DNA of 64,000 nucleotides from positions 75,375,840-75,439,839 of the forward strand of contig CM072812.1 in NCBI GenBank assembly GCA_037013495.1, read 5' to 3'. The DNA comes from Hippophae tibetana (lineage: Eukaryota > Streptophyta > Magnoliopsida > Rosales > Elaeagnaceae). The translations under genes were made by a program, and so were the position numbers. The notes beneath the pieces are model-generated. The model did not search any database. It was not told the origin of the DNA and worked only from the letters and a program-made list of their open reading frames with translations. Shown here one piece after another: positions 1 through 11,050 of this stretch; position 1 is the first letter of the stretch, and every line of letters starts with the position of its first letter.

Positions 1-88
1 CTATAAAAAGTATCATATTGCATCTGTACTTGTATATACTCAAATAATACTCGTCCTATATTTTACTAATTGTGAATATTATATCTAT

Positions 89-1367
89 TGTATTACGTTT
101 ACGAATGTTAGTAATATTCGTGAATAAAACATTTAAATATAATTTAATTTTTAGACTCATCCTTTAATGTCACTATTTAAGTTAAAAAAAACTACCTAAT
201 TTTAAAGAAACATATTTCAAGTATAATTTTATTTTTATACACGTTAGATTTCATATTAAATACATAGAAATATTTAGTATATAGGTTACTCGATCAATTG
301 AAGAGCTAGATTGATAGGGTATTGATATACTACAATCCAAATCCTCTTAGAATTAATTTTAATATAGGGTAGATCAATCGAATTTTTAGGTTCAATTGAT
401 TGAGATACGATCGAATTCGATCTACATGGTTTTGGGTTTTATTATTAGTTGCATGGATCGATCGAAAAGGGTTTCAATCGATCAACCTTATTGGTTTGAT
501 CAATTGAGCAACAAGGGTTTCAACTTACAACCTAATTGTTCACTCGAGCCAAACTTATTAATTATAATATTGTCTCTATTATTTACTATTATATGAATTG
601 TTTAAACGATAAATTTGTAATTGGGTTTTAATCTAATATTAAGACTTCAATATTTTCTATTTAAATAACTTAATGTCTCTTATTTTTTTTTTACCAGCAT
701 CAACTTTTGCAACTTAAGCTCTTTTTAAATCCATTTTGCAAAATTATATTTTAATAGGCTTTTTCCTTAGTTAACTATCAAATATTTTGTGGTTGCGTTT
801 GATTGATTAACAAGCCTATATTATGATCATGTGTTTAATCATCTATTCTAGGGTTTACTAGTGACTGTGTTTTTATCTGCAAGTTTATTAAATCATCTAG
901 TTAGGATTTTTTATTGTTTAATCCGCTCTAGAATACATCTTGCACTTATGTTTTTGTGCTAACTTTTCAGGTGCTAACTGAACGGGTTCAATAACTCGTG
1001 TAACTCGAATTTATCATAATGTTGGTCTGGATCCAAAAAACTTACTCGTGGATATTGTGAAAGAAAGTATAGGCTTGTAAATAGGTTACTTTGGGGCATT
1101 ATCTATGATAGGTAGTTTAAGTCCTAACCTTGTAATGGAGCATATTTTTATAATGGGTATTTAGGTAGTCCAGTAGACTGATGGTTTTTTTTCTTAAATC
1201 ATTAGTGTGGCTAAGTTCTTTCCACCTAAAAATATTGTGTGTTAATTTCTATTTCTATATTATATGATTGCATGTCTGATCGTCTATGGATTTTTAATTT
1301 AGCATATTTTTATTAATTACCTATTCATCCTCTCTAGTTAATTAGATCCGTAATTAAAAAACTTTTA
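89..1367 (+). repeat. LTR of copia family B, copy 1
   Basis: This 1.28-kb long terminal repeat begins TGTATTACG and ends just before a degenerate tRNA-Met primer site. It was recognised because it aligns along its length with two other copies in this window (42200-43660 on the minus strand and 45597-47034 on the plus strand). They share the start TGTA..., the segment near 1235 reading ACCTAAAAATATTGTGTGTT, and the end AAACTTT(C/T)A. The 380-490 part is rich in GATCGATC-like palindromes. Many substitutions show that it is old. No matching right-hand LTR follows, so the element is truncated. Confidence 0.75.
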
Positions 1368-1680
1368 ATTGGTATAAGAACAGGTACTTGATATATTTAG
1401 TATTGCCTAGAACCTTATTATGGATCATTTGAGAGAGAGTTCGTCTACAACCCGTGCTCCATTCTTTGATGGGTCTAACTATCTACACTAAAAGGCTCGT
1501 ATGAGAGCCTTTTTACATTTTATAGATGAGTATTTTTGAAAATATATTATTTATGGTTGGAAATCACATATGGTTATCAAAAATAATCTAGTCACTTAGT
1601 GTTATATTTGCTAATGAGTTTCATTGTATATTTGATATTAATACTAAGAAGGATACTTTAGGTTGCTCATGAGTCTATAT
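1368..1680 (+). pseudogene. Primer site and truncated copia gag start (family B)
   Basis: Right after the LTR is TTGGTATAAGAAC, a decayed form of the TGGTATCAGAGC primer-binding site for initiator tRNA-Met. An ATG at about 1421 opens a frame reading MDHLRESSSTTRAPFFDGSN, typical of the N-terminus of plant copia gag (the FFDGSNY block). The next residues read YLH, then a stop where W is expected, then KARMRAFLHF. Homology fades near 1680 and no later gag or pol follows. The same N-terminus occurs on the minus strand near 42150-42050. The piece is a non-coding relic. Confidence 0.7.
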
Positions 1681-1682
1681 AA

Positions 1683-2330
1683 TAAATATTTTTTTATAAA
1701 AATTATTTTTATTATATTAAGGGTAATAATTCATAACTTTCTTGATAACTCATTTAATGAGTATTCGATCGATTCACTTATAAATCAAATTTTATTTTTC
1801 TTAATTTTTTTTATATTAATAAATACCAAAATGTTAATATAATAAATATTCTTTTTACCTTTTTGTTATTTTTTTACCACAATAAATACCAAAATATTTA
1901 TTTAATAAATAAAGTTTTTACACATTTGTAGTTTTTTATATGCTAAAATGTTTATATAATAAATATTTTTTACGAATAATTATTTTGTATAATATAATTA
2001 TTTTTATTATATTATGAGTGACAATATATAAAGTTCATAATTACCCCTTTAATGAGTGTTTCATATGTTCATTATGAACTAGACTTTTTTTTTGTTTTTT
2101 TATAAATATTAAAATATTTATATAATAAATATATTTTTTGCATTTTTTTTTACTTTTTGTTAGTTTTTTCACTAATAAATACCAAAATGTTCATATAATA
2201 AATATTTTTTTATTAATAATTATTTTGTATAATATATTTATTTTTATTGCATTAAAAGTGACAATTCATATAGTTCATGAGTAACAATTTAGTAATATTC
2301 AATTAATTAACTTATGAATTAATCATATTT
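1683..2330. repeat. Degenerate AT-rich tandem repeat, about three copies of 240-275 bp
   Basis: Three blocks starting near 1683, 1958 and 2195 share the same order of landmarks: AATAAATATTTTTT, a TTATTTTTATT stretch, then a GTGACAAT-TCATA-AGTTCAT stretch, often followed by TTTAATGAGT. The copies are diverged and separated by small indels. No coding potential is seen. This could be a decayed satellite or the inside of an old transposon. Confidence 0.5.
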
Positions 2331-3534
2331 TTATTGAACTAATTATTTTTCTGTAGATATTATATTATTTCTCATATCAATTAATAAAACAATAATTTAA
2401 TATAAATTATTTTTAAGAAAAAAATTTCTATTAAATTCAATGAAATCATGTCTATCATACATGTAATATTAACTTATTAAATGGTAAAAATATTAACTAA
2501 ATAAGTTCATATGTTATTATGTTATATTTGACATATTTATTAAATAAAATTATGCAATTATTGTCAATATTTATTGTTTTTATTGTATTTAAATTCTATT
2601 ACCTATAAAATAGTTATTATTATATATTTATTTATAACTAAAGTAAAATTAATTAGGTATTTGTTTTAAGAGTATTTCTGTAAATTACTTTATAAAATAT
2701 TTTAACATTAATTTTTTAATTATAATAAAAGTAACTTAAAAATTTATATGTAAAAACTTATTTTATGAAATAAAAATTTAAAATAATAATAATTATTGTT
2801 CGATAATTAAAACTATTATATATTCATCAAATTTAAATCATGAGTCCAAAACTAATATATTATATAAAAAAAATAAGGTTAAAATAATTATTTTAGATTT
2901 ATAATTTTTGACCTAAAAATTATTTTACAATGTACCAATCAATTCATAATATAATTCTAATCTAAGAAAAATAAAATATAAATTATAGTATATATACTAA
3001 ATTAAAATATGTATATAATATATATAGGTCGGTTAAATTTCAATCAATTTTTTAAAATTAAAACCTAGATCGATTCGAATAAATCAATTTTCAAAATTTT
3101 TCAACCGGCACTAAACCAATCCATCTAAGAATAAACAGTAATAACTAGCTTTTTAATTCCATCCCGACAAAATAAAAAATTACAAACAAAGTTATCACCA
3201 AGTTCAGCAATAACTAGCTTTACAAATTTTTATTTATTTTTATAATAACTAACTTTACAATTTATTACCTCCCTAAACATATTTAGGAAAAAAAAAAAAG
3301 GGAAAAAAGACTTTAAATCTCAAAATCATTTGGTTTTTTGGTATAGTAATTTTCTTCCATGGTTTTGTTTTTGCTTATAACATTAAGGCCCTCAAAAACA
3401 AGCCCCATATGCAGAAGAATTATTGGTGGGTGCTTAAACTATTTGATGTGGTGATTTATACTTAATTAAAAGAGAGGGATAGTAGTTTATGTTCGATTCG
3501 TCTAGAACACGAATATTTTTCTTATGCCCAAGTC
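2331..3534. other. AT-rich intergenic DNA; 3' flank of the GRAS gene
   Basis: No open frame, repeat copy or RNA gene is recognised here. The last few hundred bases lie downstream of the minus-strand SCL15-like gene and should contain its 3' UTR and polyadenylation signals. TTTATT/TTTTATT runs near 3225-3240 could be AATAAA-type signals on the minus strand, but such runs are common in this AT-rich DNA. Confidence 0.5.
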
Positions 3535-5217
3535 CTAACACCTCCAAGCAGACGTGGAAACAAGGGCCCGCTCATGCCAGCAAAGAACCAGCTCACCATG
3601 TCGTTTTGCCACGTGGAAACCCCTTACTTGGACCTTCCCTAACAAACATTCGGCTTGAAAGTCTGCAAATTGACTCAACTGAACCGCCTTCATTCCCGCC
3701 CCAACAAACTCTTCGCGCCAAGCCGACGCTCTCTTCTCAGCTGCTGCTTCAACAGCGGCTTGTATCTTGGGCCGAACCAAAAAAGTCTCGATCTTTCTAA
3801 TCCAAACACTTGAAGCCATAGTCGCATCCAACGACTCCAATACCATAGCATAAAACTCAAGACTGCTCAAGAAGTTCCTCCTAAACGACGTCGTGGAACC
3901 ACCTTCTCCTCCTTCACCCCAACCCTCACTATCCACAAACACCACAACAGCTGGCCAAACTCGTCGAACGTCGCTTAGAAATCCCGATACGTTGTTGGTT
4001 GAGCTAAAACGACGTAGTATGCAAGGGGATAATACCAGAGCAGTTTTTTCTCCCTCTATAAACCTTAGGGTTTTAAAAGATAACAATTCAAAGGTACGTA
4101 GAAGAACAAACTCAATCTGGAATCTAATTTTGAGTTCTTGAGCAAATTGAAAAAGATTTTCTCTAATCAACTTGCTTTCAATTGCGTATTCTTCAGAAAC
4201 AATAGCAGTGATACGAAGAACGGGAGGATTAAGTCTCAATACGTTAGCCTTTTCAGCGAGTTCTTTCATTAAAGAAGCGTATTGTCCTCCAAGACCAATA
4301 TCGAAATCGATGATGTGAATAAAAGAGGATCCATTGAGAGCTTCCAGTAGAGCTTGATTGGTTGTGAAGTGAGAAAACATAGGGATTGGAGATATGTTAG
4401 AGAAGGCCTTGTAAGCTCTAATGGTTTGAACAATTTCTGACCAAGAAGATAGTTGAGCCGGGCGGTTCGAACCGGTGAGATGAGATTGAAGAGCTTCTTT
4501 GAAATACAGAGCTGCTCTTTGGAGAGGTTTTCCGACTGGTTTTTCAATCGGAGGAGATCGTAATCGTCGATTGAGCCGCTCCAATATCACATGGATTTGT
4601 TGTAAATCGTTCGAGTCAAAACAGCCGGCTGTACGGATAAGATCGTCTATGAATTCATATCCAACATTCCAATATGCGAATTGGTCATCATTCAAATCAA
4701 GAGAAACATCAAAATTGTTGTTTGGGTTTGAGTGATTGTGCTGATTGGAATACAACTCGAAGGGATTGAACTCAGAAGAGTGTACCAACTGGGTTGGATC
4801 AAAATTATGTGAATTTGGAAATTGAAATTCGGGTGAATTCGAAATTTGATTCTCGCACTTGACAGCAGAGGCAGAGTCATGATTGTTCATGCCCAAATCA
4901 TTCATAATTGAATACCAATCAAAGCTATGCAGAGCTTGCTCGTCCCACTCAACTGGGTCATTTGGCTGAGACGAAACAAAATCTGATATAGAAGAAACCA
5001 CCTTGGTGGGCTTTGTGGTAATTACAGGGCTGGGACTTCGACGAATGTCAAGAACTGATGTGGGTTCGTTGCAAAAATTTGGAATATGAGGACTTCGAAA
5101 ACTAATTATATTTGATCTGTTATTGGTGGTGTCGTTATTGTAAGAAGGTTGATCTATTTTTGAATTTGGGGATGAGTGGTTATTTTGAGTATGGCTGATG
5201 GGTACTCTCATCTCCAA
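3535..5217 (-). CDS. SCL15: GRAS-family transcription regulator, SCL15/HAM4-like
   Basis: An uninterrupted single-exon frame of 560 codons, as is usual for GRAS genes. Residues 1-180 are a low-complexity Asn/Ser-rich N-terminus. The GRAS domain fills about 185-560: leucine-rich LHRI from about 187, with LQQIHVILERLN at 205-216; the VHIID-type motif HIIDFDIGLGGQYASL at 301-316; LRITA at 334-338; PFYRE region about 395-430; and the SAW region about 497-560, ending TSAWRC. The pairing of QYASLMKELAEKA with the WREEF...VQLSQFADFQAECLL block points to the SCL15 branch (HAM4 in Arabidopsis, about 490 aa) rather than DELLA or SCR. In Arabidopsis, SCL15 is a nuclear regulator reported to repress seed-maturation genes together with histone deacetylase HDA19; HAM proteins also partner WOX factors. 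Same function here is inference. The first ATG of the frame was chosen; a second Met is at codon 3. The longer N-terminus could be lineage-specific. It is the only intact host gene seen in the window. Confidence 0.93.
   Translation of the reverse strand: MEMRVPISHTQNNHSSPNSKIDQPSYNNDTTNNRSNIISFRSPHIPNFCNEPTSVLDIRRSPSPVITTKPTKVVSSISDFVSSQPNDPVEWDEQALHSFDWYSIMNDLGMNNHDSASAVKCENQISNSPEFQFPNSHNFDPTQLVHSSEFNPFELYSNQHNHSNPNNNFDVSLDLNDDQFAYWNVGYEFIDDLIRTAGCFDSNDLQQIHVILERLNRRLRSPPIEKPVGKPLQRAALYFKEALQSHLTGSNRPAQLSSWSEIVQTIRAYKAFSNISPIPMFSHFTTNQALLEALNGSSFIHIIDFDIGLGGQYASLMKELAEKANVLRLNPPVLRITAIVSEEYAIESKLIRENLFQFAQELKIRFQIEFVLLRTFELLSFKTLRFIEGEKTALVLSPCILRRFSSTNNVSGFLSDVRRVWPAVVVFVDSEGWGEGGEGGSTTSFRRNFLSSLEFYAMVLESLDATMASSVWIRKIETFLVRPKIQAAVEAAAEKRASAWREEFVGAGMKAVQLSQFADFQAECLLGKVQVRGFHVAKRHGELVLCWHERALVSTSAWRC
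4568..4588 (-). promoter_or_regulatory. miR171-like target site within the GRAS coding sequence
   Basis: The plus strand here is identical to the plant miR171 sequence at 19 of 21 positions, so the minus-strand mRNA is complementary to miR171. The two differences fall at miRNA position 1 (a G:U-type pair) and position 13 (a G:A mismatch). Positions 2-12, including the 10/11 cleavage point, pair fully. The site encodes residues about 210-217 (ILERLN), the same place where canonical HAM-type miR171 targets encode ILARLN. Actual cleavage is untested. Confidence 0.6.
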
Positions 5218-5397
5218 GCAAGAAGGTATTGAATTAACTGAGCAAAGAAAGCTTTGTTTTCTATTCCTTGTTTAACTAGATACTAAGGAAGCGAAAGAAG
5301 AGGAAGAGTGGGGGGTTCTGGGGTTGTGATTGTGGGCTTTTTATCTTTGCGTGTGTGCATGCATAGAGGTACTGTAGTGTATGAGATAATCTCATAC
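5218..5397 (-). promoter_or_regulatory. 5' leader and proximal promoter of the SCL15-like gene, with a 9-bp-arm palindrome
   Basis: The sequence directly upstream of the GRAS start codon has no other frame of note. A minus-strand GATAAAAAG at about 5337-5345 could act as a TATA-like element. At 5379-5397 lies a perfect inverted repeat, GTATGAGAT-a-ATCTCATAC, 160-180 bp upstream of the ATG. Its size and symmetry suit a dimeric transcription-factor site, but no factor is identified. Confidence 0.35.
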
Positions 5398-7711
5398 ATG
5401 ACAGACAAGTATAAGACAAGTCAGAAGGCTCTTTTTATCTCTTTCAAGCTTCTTGTTCAAGTTTACCAATATTTCTTCTTCCTTTTTGCCATAGAAAAAA
5501 GATTGAATTTTTTTTTTCGCCTCTGGAAATAAACTTTGCTTTTTGAGTTTGTCTTTGCTTTCTTTGATACCAAACCTAATTACCCACTCTTATTTTTATT
5601 TGTATTATGTTTTAAGGGATAGATATAAACTTTATTTTCTTTTATATGTTAATTTTTATTTAAAAGTTAAAAAGAAATTAAAATTTATATACATTATTTT
5701 AAAAATAATATAAATAAAAACGAGATTATAATTAAGAATAGTGTATCCAAACTTAATTTGCTTGTGTAACGTTATGCATTTGAATTTTGAATATTAGATC
5801 GGAAAGATGAAATGTTGAATTAATTGAAAGGTTAATTATACGGTGATAAAAAGCAACTCTAATTTCATTTCATCTTATTCACTAATGGAGCACCAAAAAT
5901 CATAAATCATTTAGATTCAAAGGGATCATTTTTAGTCAACTAGTAAGAGTCAGCACATCTTTGTAAATTCCAAACATTGAAAAGATTTAGATCTTATGTT
6001 CAAAAAATATTACTAATTCATTATTTTGCAATACTAAGCTCGTTTTGTGTACTTAAAGAAAACAAAAATTTGTTTGTTGTCCCATATCCACGTTCATGAT
6101 TGATGATTTAAAACAATGATATGCATGATGGTGATATAACATTTCGTGTAATTATTTTTAGGATAAATAGTTTTTTTATGGATGAATTATAGTGGTGGTT
6201 ATAAGTAATATTAATATTATTAAAATATTTTAGTTAGTTTTTTTTTTTGATAAATTTAATGAGGATAATAAGTTTGTAACAATATCTAAAATTCGATGAT
6301 AAGTATAATAATTTAAAGTTTATTAATATTTTTATAATTTTTTTCCCACTTAAACAAGAACTTTAGTTTTGTAATATTGCCGTTAGACGGCTATTTTTCC
6401 ACAAATTATATTCTTTTAAAATTGCTTTTTGTCTTGAGAGAGACTGAAATAGTAATGAGATTATTCGGAGAAAAGAAGGTGATCACGAATATGTAGTATT
6501 TATTTTAAAAATAATATTTAAATTAAATATTTATTTTTATAATAATTTATTATGTTATAAAAAAATAATTACATAAAGATAAATAATTATTTTTTATGTT
6601 TTAATTTGTTTTTTGTTCAATTTTTTTATTTATAATTTATTTAAATTATAACTGTATTTATTTAATGTAATTAAAAAAATAAAAAATTTATATTTGTTCT
6701 TATCAATTTCTCATAAAAATAATATTAAATTATTATAAAATATATATATAATTTAAATATTATTTTTATAATAAATAAATAGATAGTAACTATTTTTCTC
6801 TTATAAAAAAACGTATCTTGTTACTGAATTTATAATGCTCTTTACAGGAGTGAAATCGAGATAAATCAAATCATAAAAGATATATTGTTATCCCTAAATA
6901 TCAAATATTAGATATTACACATCATATATTAGATGTTAGAAATTAATTCTTTAGAAAAAAATATTTATTAGAAATTAATATCTTAACATAAAATATTACA
7001 AGAATATGCTATATTTTTTATATTATGATTGTACGATTTTTTTTCTTTCTAAAATGACTTTTTATATTATGATTGTGCGATTATATGTGACCATACTCTT
7101 TTTTTTTTACTAATTAATATAACGTAGATTAATAAAAAATACCACGCGCATCTTATAAAAATTTCCCGAGTTTTATTTATTAAAAAATTTCCGAAGTTAA
7201 ATCTGAAATAATTAAGTCTTTAGTAATTAAAAAAAATTTGGACGACATTTTTTTAACTGATTTTGAAACGACAAATGAGTGGCATTGTACCATTAAAAGT
7301 TCAAAACTTATGTCCCCCAGCTCCAACAATCCACGAGAACTCTAATTCGGAGAAATTATATACTGTTATTAAAATATTGATGATTTGATGATTTAAACTA
7401 ATAAGATAAAAGATAAATATAATAAAATTTTAATTTTTTTGAAGGGAGCATTACATAACTTATTTTTAAATTAATGTATAAATTCTTCTCTAATTAGGTC
7501 AAATTCAAAATACTCGGGGAAGAAAAGGAAACAATCCATTAATTATATAAATAAGACTAATTTAGTTATTTAGTTATTTTTGTAACGATTAATAATTTTT
7601 TTAAAACAAGACAGTATAAAAACAAATTATTATTTTTTATTTTTTTTGTATATATTTTTTGTATTTTTAAGTTATTATTGAGATATAAATTATATATATT
7701 ATGTTAATAAT
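5398..7711. other. AT-rich intergenic DNA
   Basis: No gene or transposon copy is recognised in these 2.3 kb. The first few hundred bases are the upstream region of the minus-strand GRAS gene. A short direct repeat of about 24 bp (TTTTTATATTATGATTGT followed by a/gCGATT) occurs near 7014 and 7062, some 47 bp apart. The final bases ATAAT at 7707-7711 are the left target-site duplication of copia F. Confidence 0.5.
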
Positions 7712-7874
7712 TGTTAATGTATATATGTTAACAGATTAATGTATATCATATTTGTTAATGTATATCATGTTATGTGTTTTAGTCATATCTAGTTTACTTG
7801 TAACTCTTATATAAAGATACTATGTATATTCCTTAAGATATAGAATACAATACAATTGTTCAATATTTCTAACA
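7712..7874 (+). repeat. 5' LTR of copia F
   Basis: Begins TGTTAATGTATAT and ends TTTCTAACA, directly before the primer site. A TATATAAAG box lies near 7808. The motif GTTAATGTATAT recurs two or three times inside the LTR as short internal repeats. It is the same length as the right LTR. Confidence 0.9.
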
Positions 7875-8580
7875 TGGTATCAGAGCCATTGTTCTGACCT
7901 TTCTTTTAACAGTCTTGTCTCTTATAGTGTTACTCCACCCTTATCCCTTCCGTCGTCACAACAACCACTGCAACCAATCATCGTTGAACTTCCTACGTCT
8001 TTCAGTCGTTGTCCTTAGGTTCCGGGCCTACAATCGTCGTCGTTGAGGAGTCTTGCACCACACAGACAATTGGAATCATCGTCTCTATCGTGCATTATGC
8101 CCCGATAACATTTTTACAAGTACCACAATGATTGGCTCGCCCCGATCTACACAACCATGGAATTCCTACAACCATCAGAGTTTGCACGCGCCCTCACACG
8201 CCTCACAGAGGAACCGCACCTCACACGCTCACGTGCCGCCCACAAAAAATCGTGTTCCACCGTGTATCTTGCTCCGATAACATTTTTACAAGTACCATAG
8301 TGATCGTCTCGCCCCGATCTAGACAACCATGGAAGTCCCGTAAGCATCGAATTCTGCATGCGCACTTATGCGCCGCACAGAGGAAACACACCTCTTCCTT
8401 ACACTCCACCCTCAGGTCTTGTTGACGTTATCATCGCGTCACGTAGGCTGACATCATCATTGACCATTGTTGACTGTTAACTTTCCTACAAGGGTTGACT
8501 TTTTATTGATCAGGTTCTCCCTATCCAGTTTTTTACGTAGACCTTATTTTTGTAGTTTTTTTTTCATATTGTGTTTTTGA

Positions 8581-8993
8581 ATGGATAAAAATGATGTTTT
8601 TCTCCCTCGTCCCATCAATACTATATTGTAGGGGACCAAGAATTACTTATCTTGGTCTCAAGCTATACACAGTTTTCTTAAGGGACACATGCTCTAACAT
8701 TACTATATTCGTGCAATTGCCATTCCTGCCAAATGAGCAAGTGAAGAAGTTGTTGTCTACGTTGGTTGCATGAATGGGATAGTCATAACCACATGATCCT
8801 CACATGGATTCAAAATACTTTCTTTCCCTTCATCTCCAATCTATTGGGCAGCTTTGATGATGCAAAATCAGCATGGGATATTTTGGCCAAAAGGTACTCC
8901 ACTACTCATAGATCTATGAAATATCAGTTAGTAGTTGAATTGCATCATCTTCGATAAGAACCAGGGAAATCCATCAATGACTACTATGATCAG
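8581..8993 (+). pseudogene. copia F gag, first part
   Basis: The frame starts MDKNDVFLPRPINTIL and contains the copia gag (UBN2-type) signatures NYLSWSQAIHSFLKG and, after a frame change near 8765, EWDSHNH and LLGSFDDAKSAWDILAKRYS. In-frame stops occur after INTIL, after GHML and after IPAK. Reading ends in INDYYDQ at the duplicated target ATCAG, where the solo LTR is inserted. Gag would normally build the virus-like particle. Confidence 0.8.
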
Positions 8994-11050
8994 TGTTGTC
9001 TTTTTTTAAGAACATTAAATCGTGCAAGTATACACGGTCACAAGTAATAATATGATAAGTAAATTATCGTTCCCACAGAGAATTGTTACCAACTTTCGTT
9101 AATTACTAAAATTATTTAAACCTGATTTTATCCAAACAATCAATAATTTGATGCAGTTTGACTAACTAATAATTTTTTTTTTCTTTTTAACAGTTTGTAT
9201 GAAAATTCTAGGATTGCAGTTTACCCAAATTAATTCACTTGAATATTTTGTTCTCTCTTGATTTATATTTTCATGTTTTAATTTGTTAACCAAGAACTCC
9301 TAATTTATCCATATATCTCTTTCAAGCTCCATACAGACAAATCCAGTTAAAATTATTCACTATATTCCTATGAGAATTAAATTCAACTAGATTTATTAAG
9401 TTATGAGTTCTCAAAAAGTTACACATACAATAAAAGTATATTTCTATCCCTTATGTATATACGTTATTTTATCCCGAGCAACACACAAAGATTTCTTTTT
9501 CAAGTTTATTTAAGTGTCACATATCAGTTAATTAATCTTCCGATAATTAAAAGAATTAAACACAGATAAAATAAACAACTTAAAATAGTTCCATAAATCA
9601 TTCAAAAATAATTAATTCAAGTTTCATAATTTACGCTACACTGTAATCCTAGAACAAATAGATTAGTTCATAGCAGAAATTAAAATCACAACACCACAAA
9701 AATAAAACATTACAGAGAAACAAAAATTAAAAGAAAATAGGTTAGGAGAAACTCTTTCACGATTCCTTAATGAAAAATAATTTCTTCCATTTCCTTCTTC
9801 TTCGTCGACTTCTTTCTCTGTAATTTCCATAAGATAATACAACACAAAATGTCAAAATACAACACAAAATGTCAAAATAAAACGTTCTGCGTGTTAAACC
9901 AAACACGCAGAGAGGAAAAATGAAAAATGCTCAAGAGAGAAAAACAAAAACAAGAGAACTGTGAGCTGAAAAAAATGAAAGAAGCAAAATGAATGGGGCA
10001 ACTAAAATAACAATACGCGTGAAAACCATTATGCGCGTTTTTGAATTTTTTTCTTTTTTTACGCATGCCACATGTCGCCATGTGATTGGCTGCGAGAAAT
10101 ATAGAGACACGTGGGACCTTTTCATTGTACGGGCAGGCCGGGCACATGGGGATCGGATGGACCGCAACGCACGAGATTTCCTCGCGCTGGAATATGTAAA
10201 CGGCTGGAAGTGGGCGCTGTTTCTGCATTTTTATTTTACCAAATATATGCCACGTGTCGTCATGTTATTGGATGGAATATTTAGGAGACACGTGGTTGCT
10301 TATTTTTCGTTGAAACGTGAGGGTGCACGCTGCTTGGATGAACTACATCGCACAGGATTTGTAGACGAGCGGCTCGGTGTGCGACAGCTTGGTTCCACAC
10401 ACTTCAATTTGGACCGTTCAACTGACCTAACGGTAAGCGATGCGCCTCGGGGAAATTCTGTGCAGCCGACATGTGGGTCCTACCCTGCACGCCAGTCTGA
10501 GCAACCGGTGGGCCCCACGTGTGCCGAGCTGGCACTTCAGGAATTCCGGCCCAATCCCTTTTGTTGCGTCTGGATATCACGCGCCAAATCTTGACCGTTG
10601 ATGGGATGATCGAGCGGTGTGTGTTGGGCGTTGTGAATGTCGCGAGTGGCTTTTCTCATGCGCAGAATTTCAACTTTTTATTAATTGCATTTTAACCCAC
10701 AAATTTAATTCAAATTAATTTTTACACTTTCTTTAATTGCAGTTAAACCCTTTTCTAATTTAAATTAAATTTTTTAAACTTTTAATAATTAAAATTAAGC
10801 TCGATTTTAATTCAAATTATATTTTCGACTTTTATAAATTGCAATTAAACACTCTTTTATTTGAAATTATATTTTTAGACACAAATTTACAATTAAGTAC
10901 GTTTTCGATACAAATTATTTAATTTTATTAAAATTTATAAAAAATAGTAAATACTAATTTATAAAACTAAAATTAACTAAAAAATGTCAAAAATATAACA
11001 ATTATAATTAATAAAATAGATGAAAATAACTATATAAAATACAGTTATCA
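8994..11050 (-). mobile_element. Solo LTR of an Athila/Tat-type gypsy element, nested in copia F gag
   Basis: The 2057-bp insert is flanked by the 5-bp duplication ATCAG (8989-8993 and 11051-11055). Removing the insert and one duplicate rejoins the gag frame ...NDYYDQLRFLW.... On the minus strand it starts TGATAACTGTATTTTATA and ends GACAACA, with a near-terminal block reading TGTGGGAACGAT then ACTTGTGACCG and ACTTGCACG. This layout is familiar from Athila/Tat LTRs. There is no primer site, purine tract or coding domain, so it is a solo LTR left by recombination between two LTRs. The 10.0-10.6-kb part is unusually GC-rich and includes two imperfect copies of a CACGTG-containing segment. Confidence 0.85.

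Noticed and set aside
3489-4735. Several plus-strand and alternative-frame open stretches
   Set aside because: They are antisense or frame shadows of the SCL15-like coding sequence.
9989-10594. 201-codon plus-strand open frame
   Set aside because: It lies wholly in the GC-rich part of the Athila-type solo LTR, shows no known motif, and its length is explained by the scarcity of AT-rich stops there.
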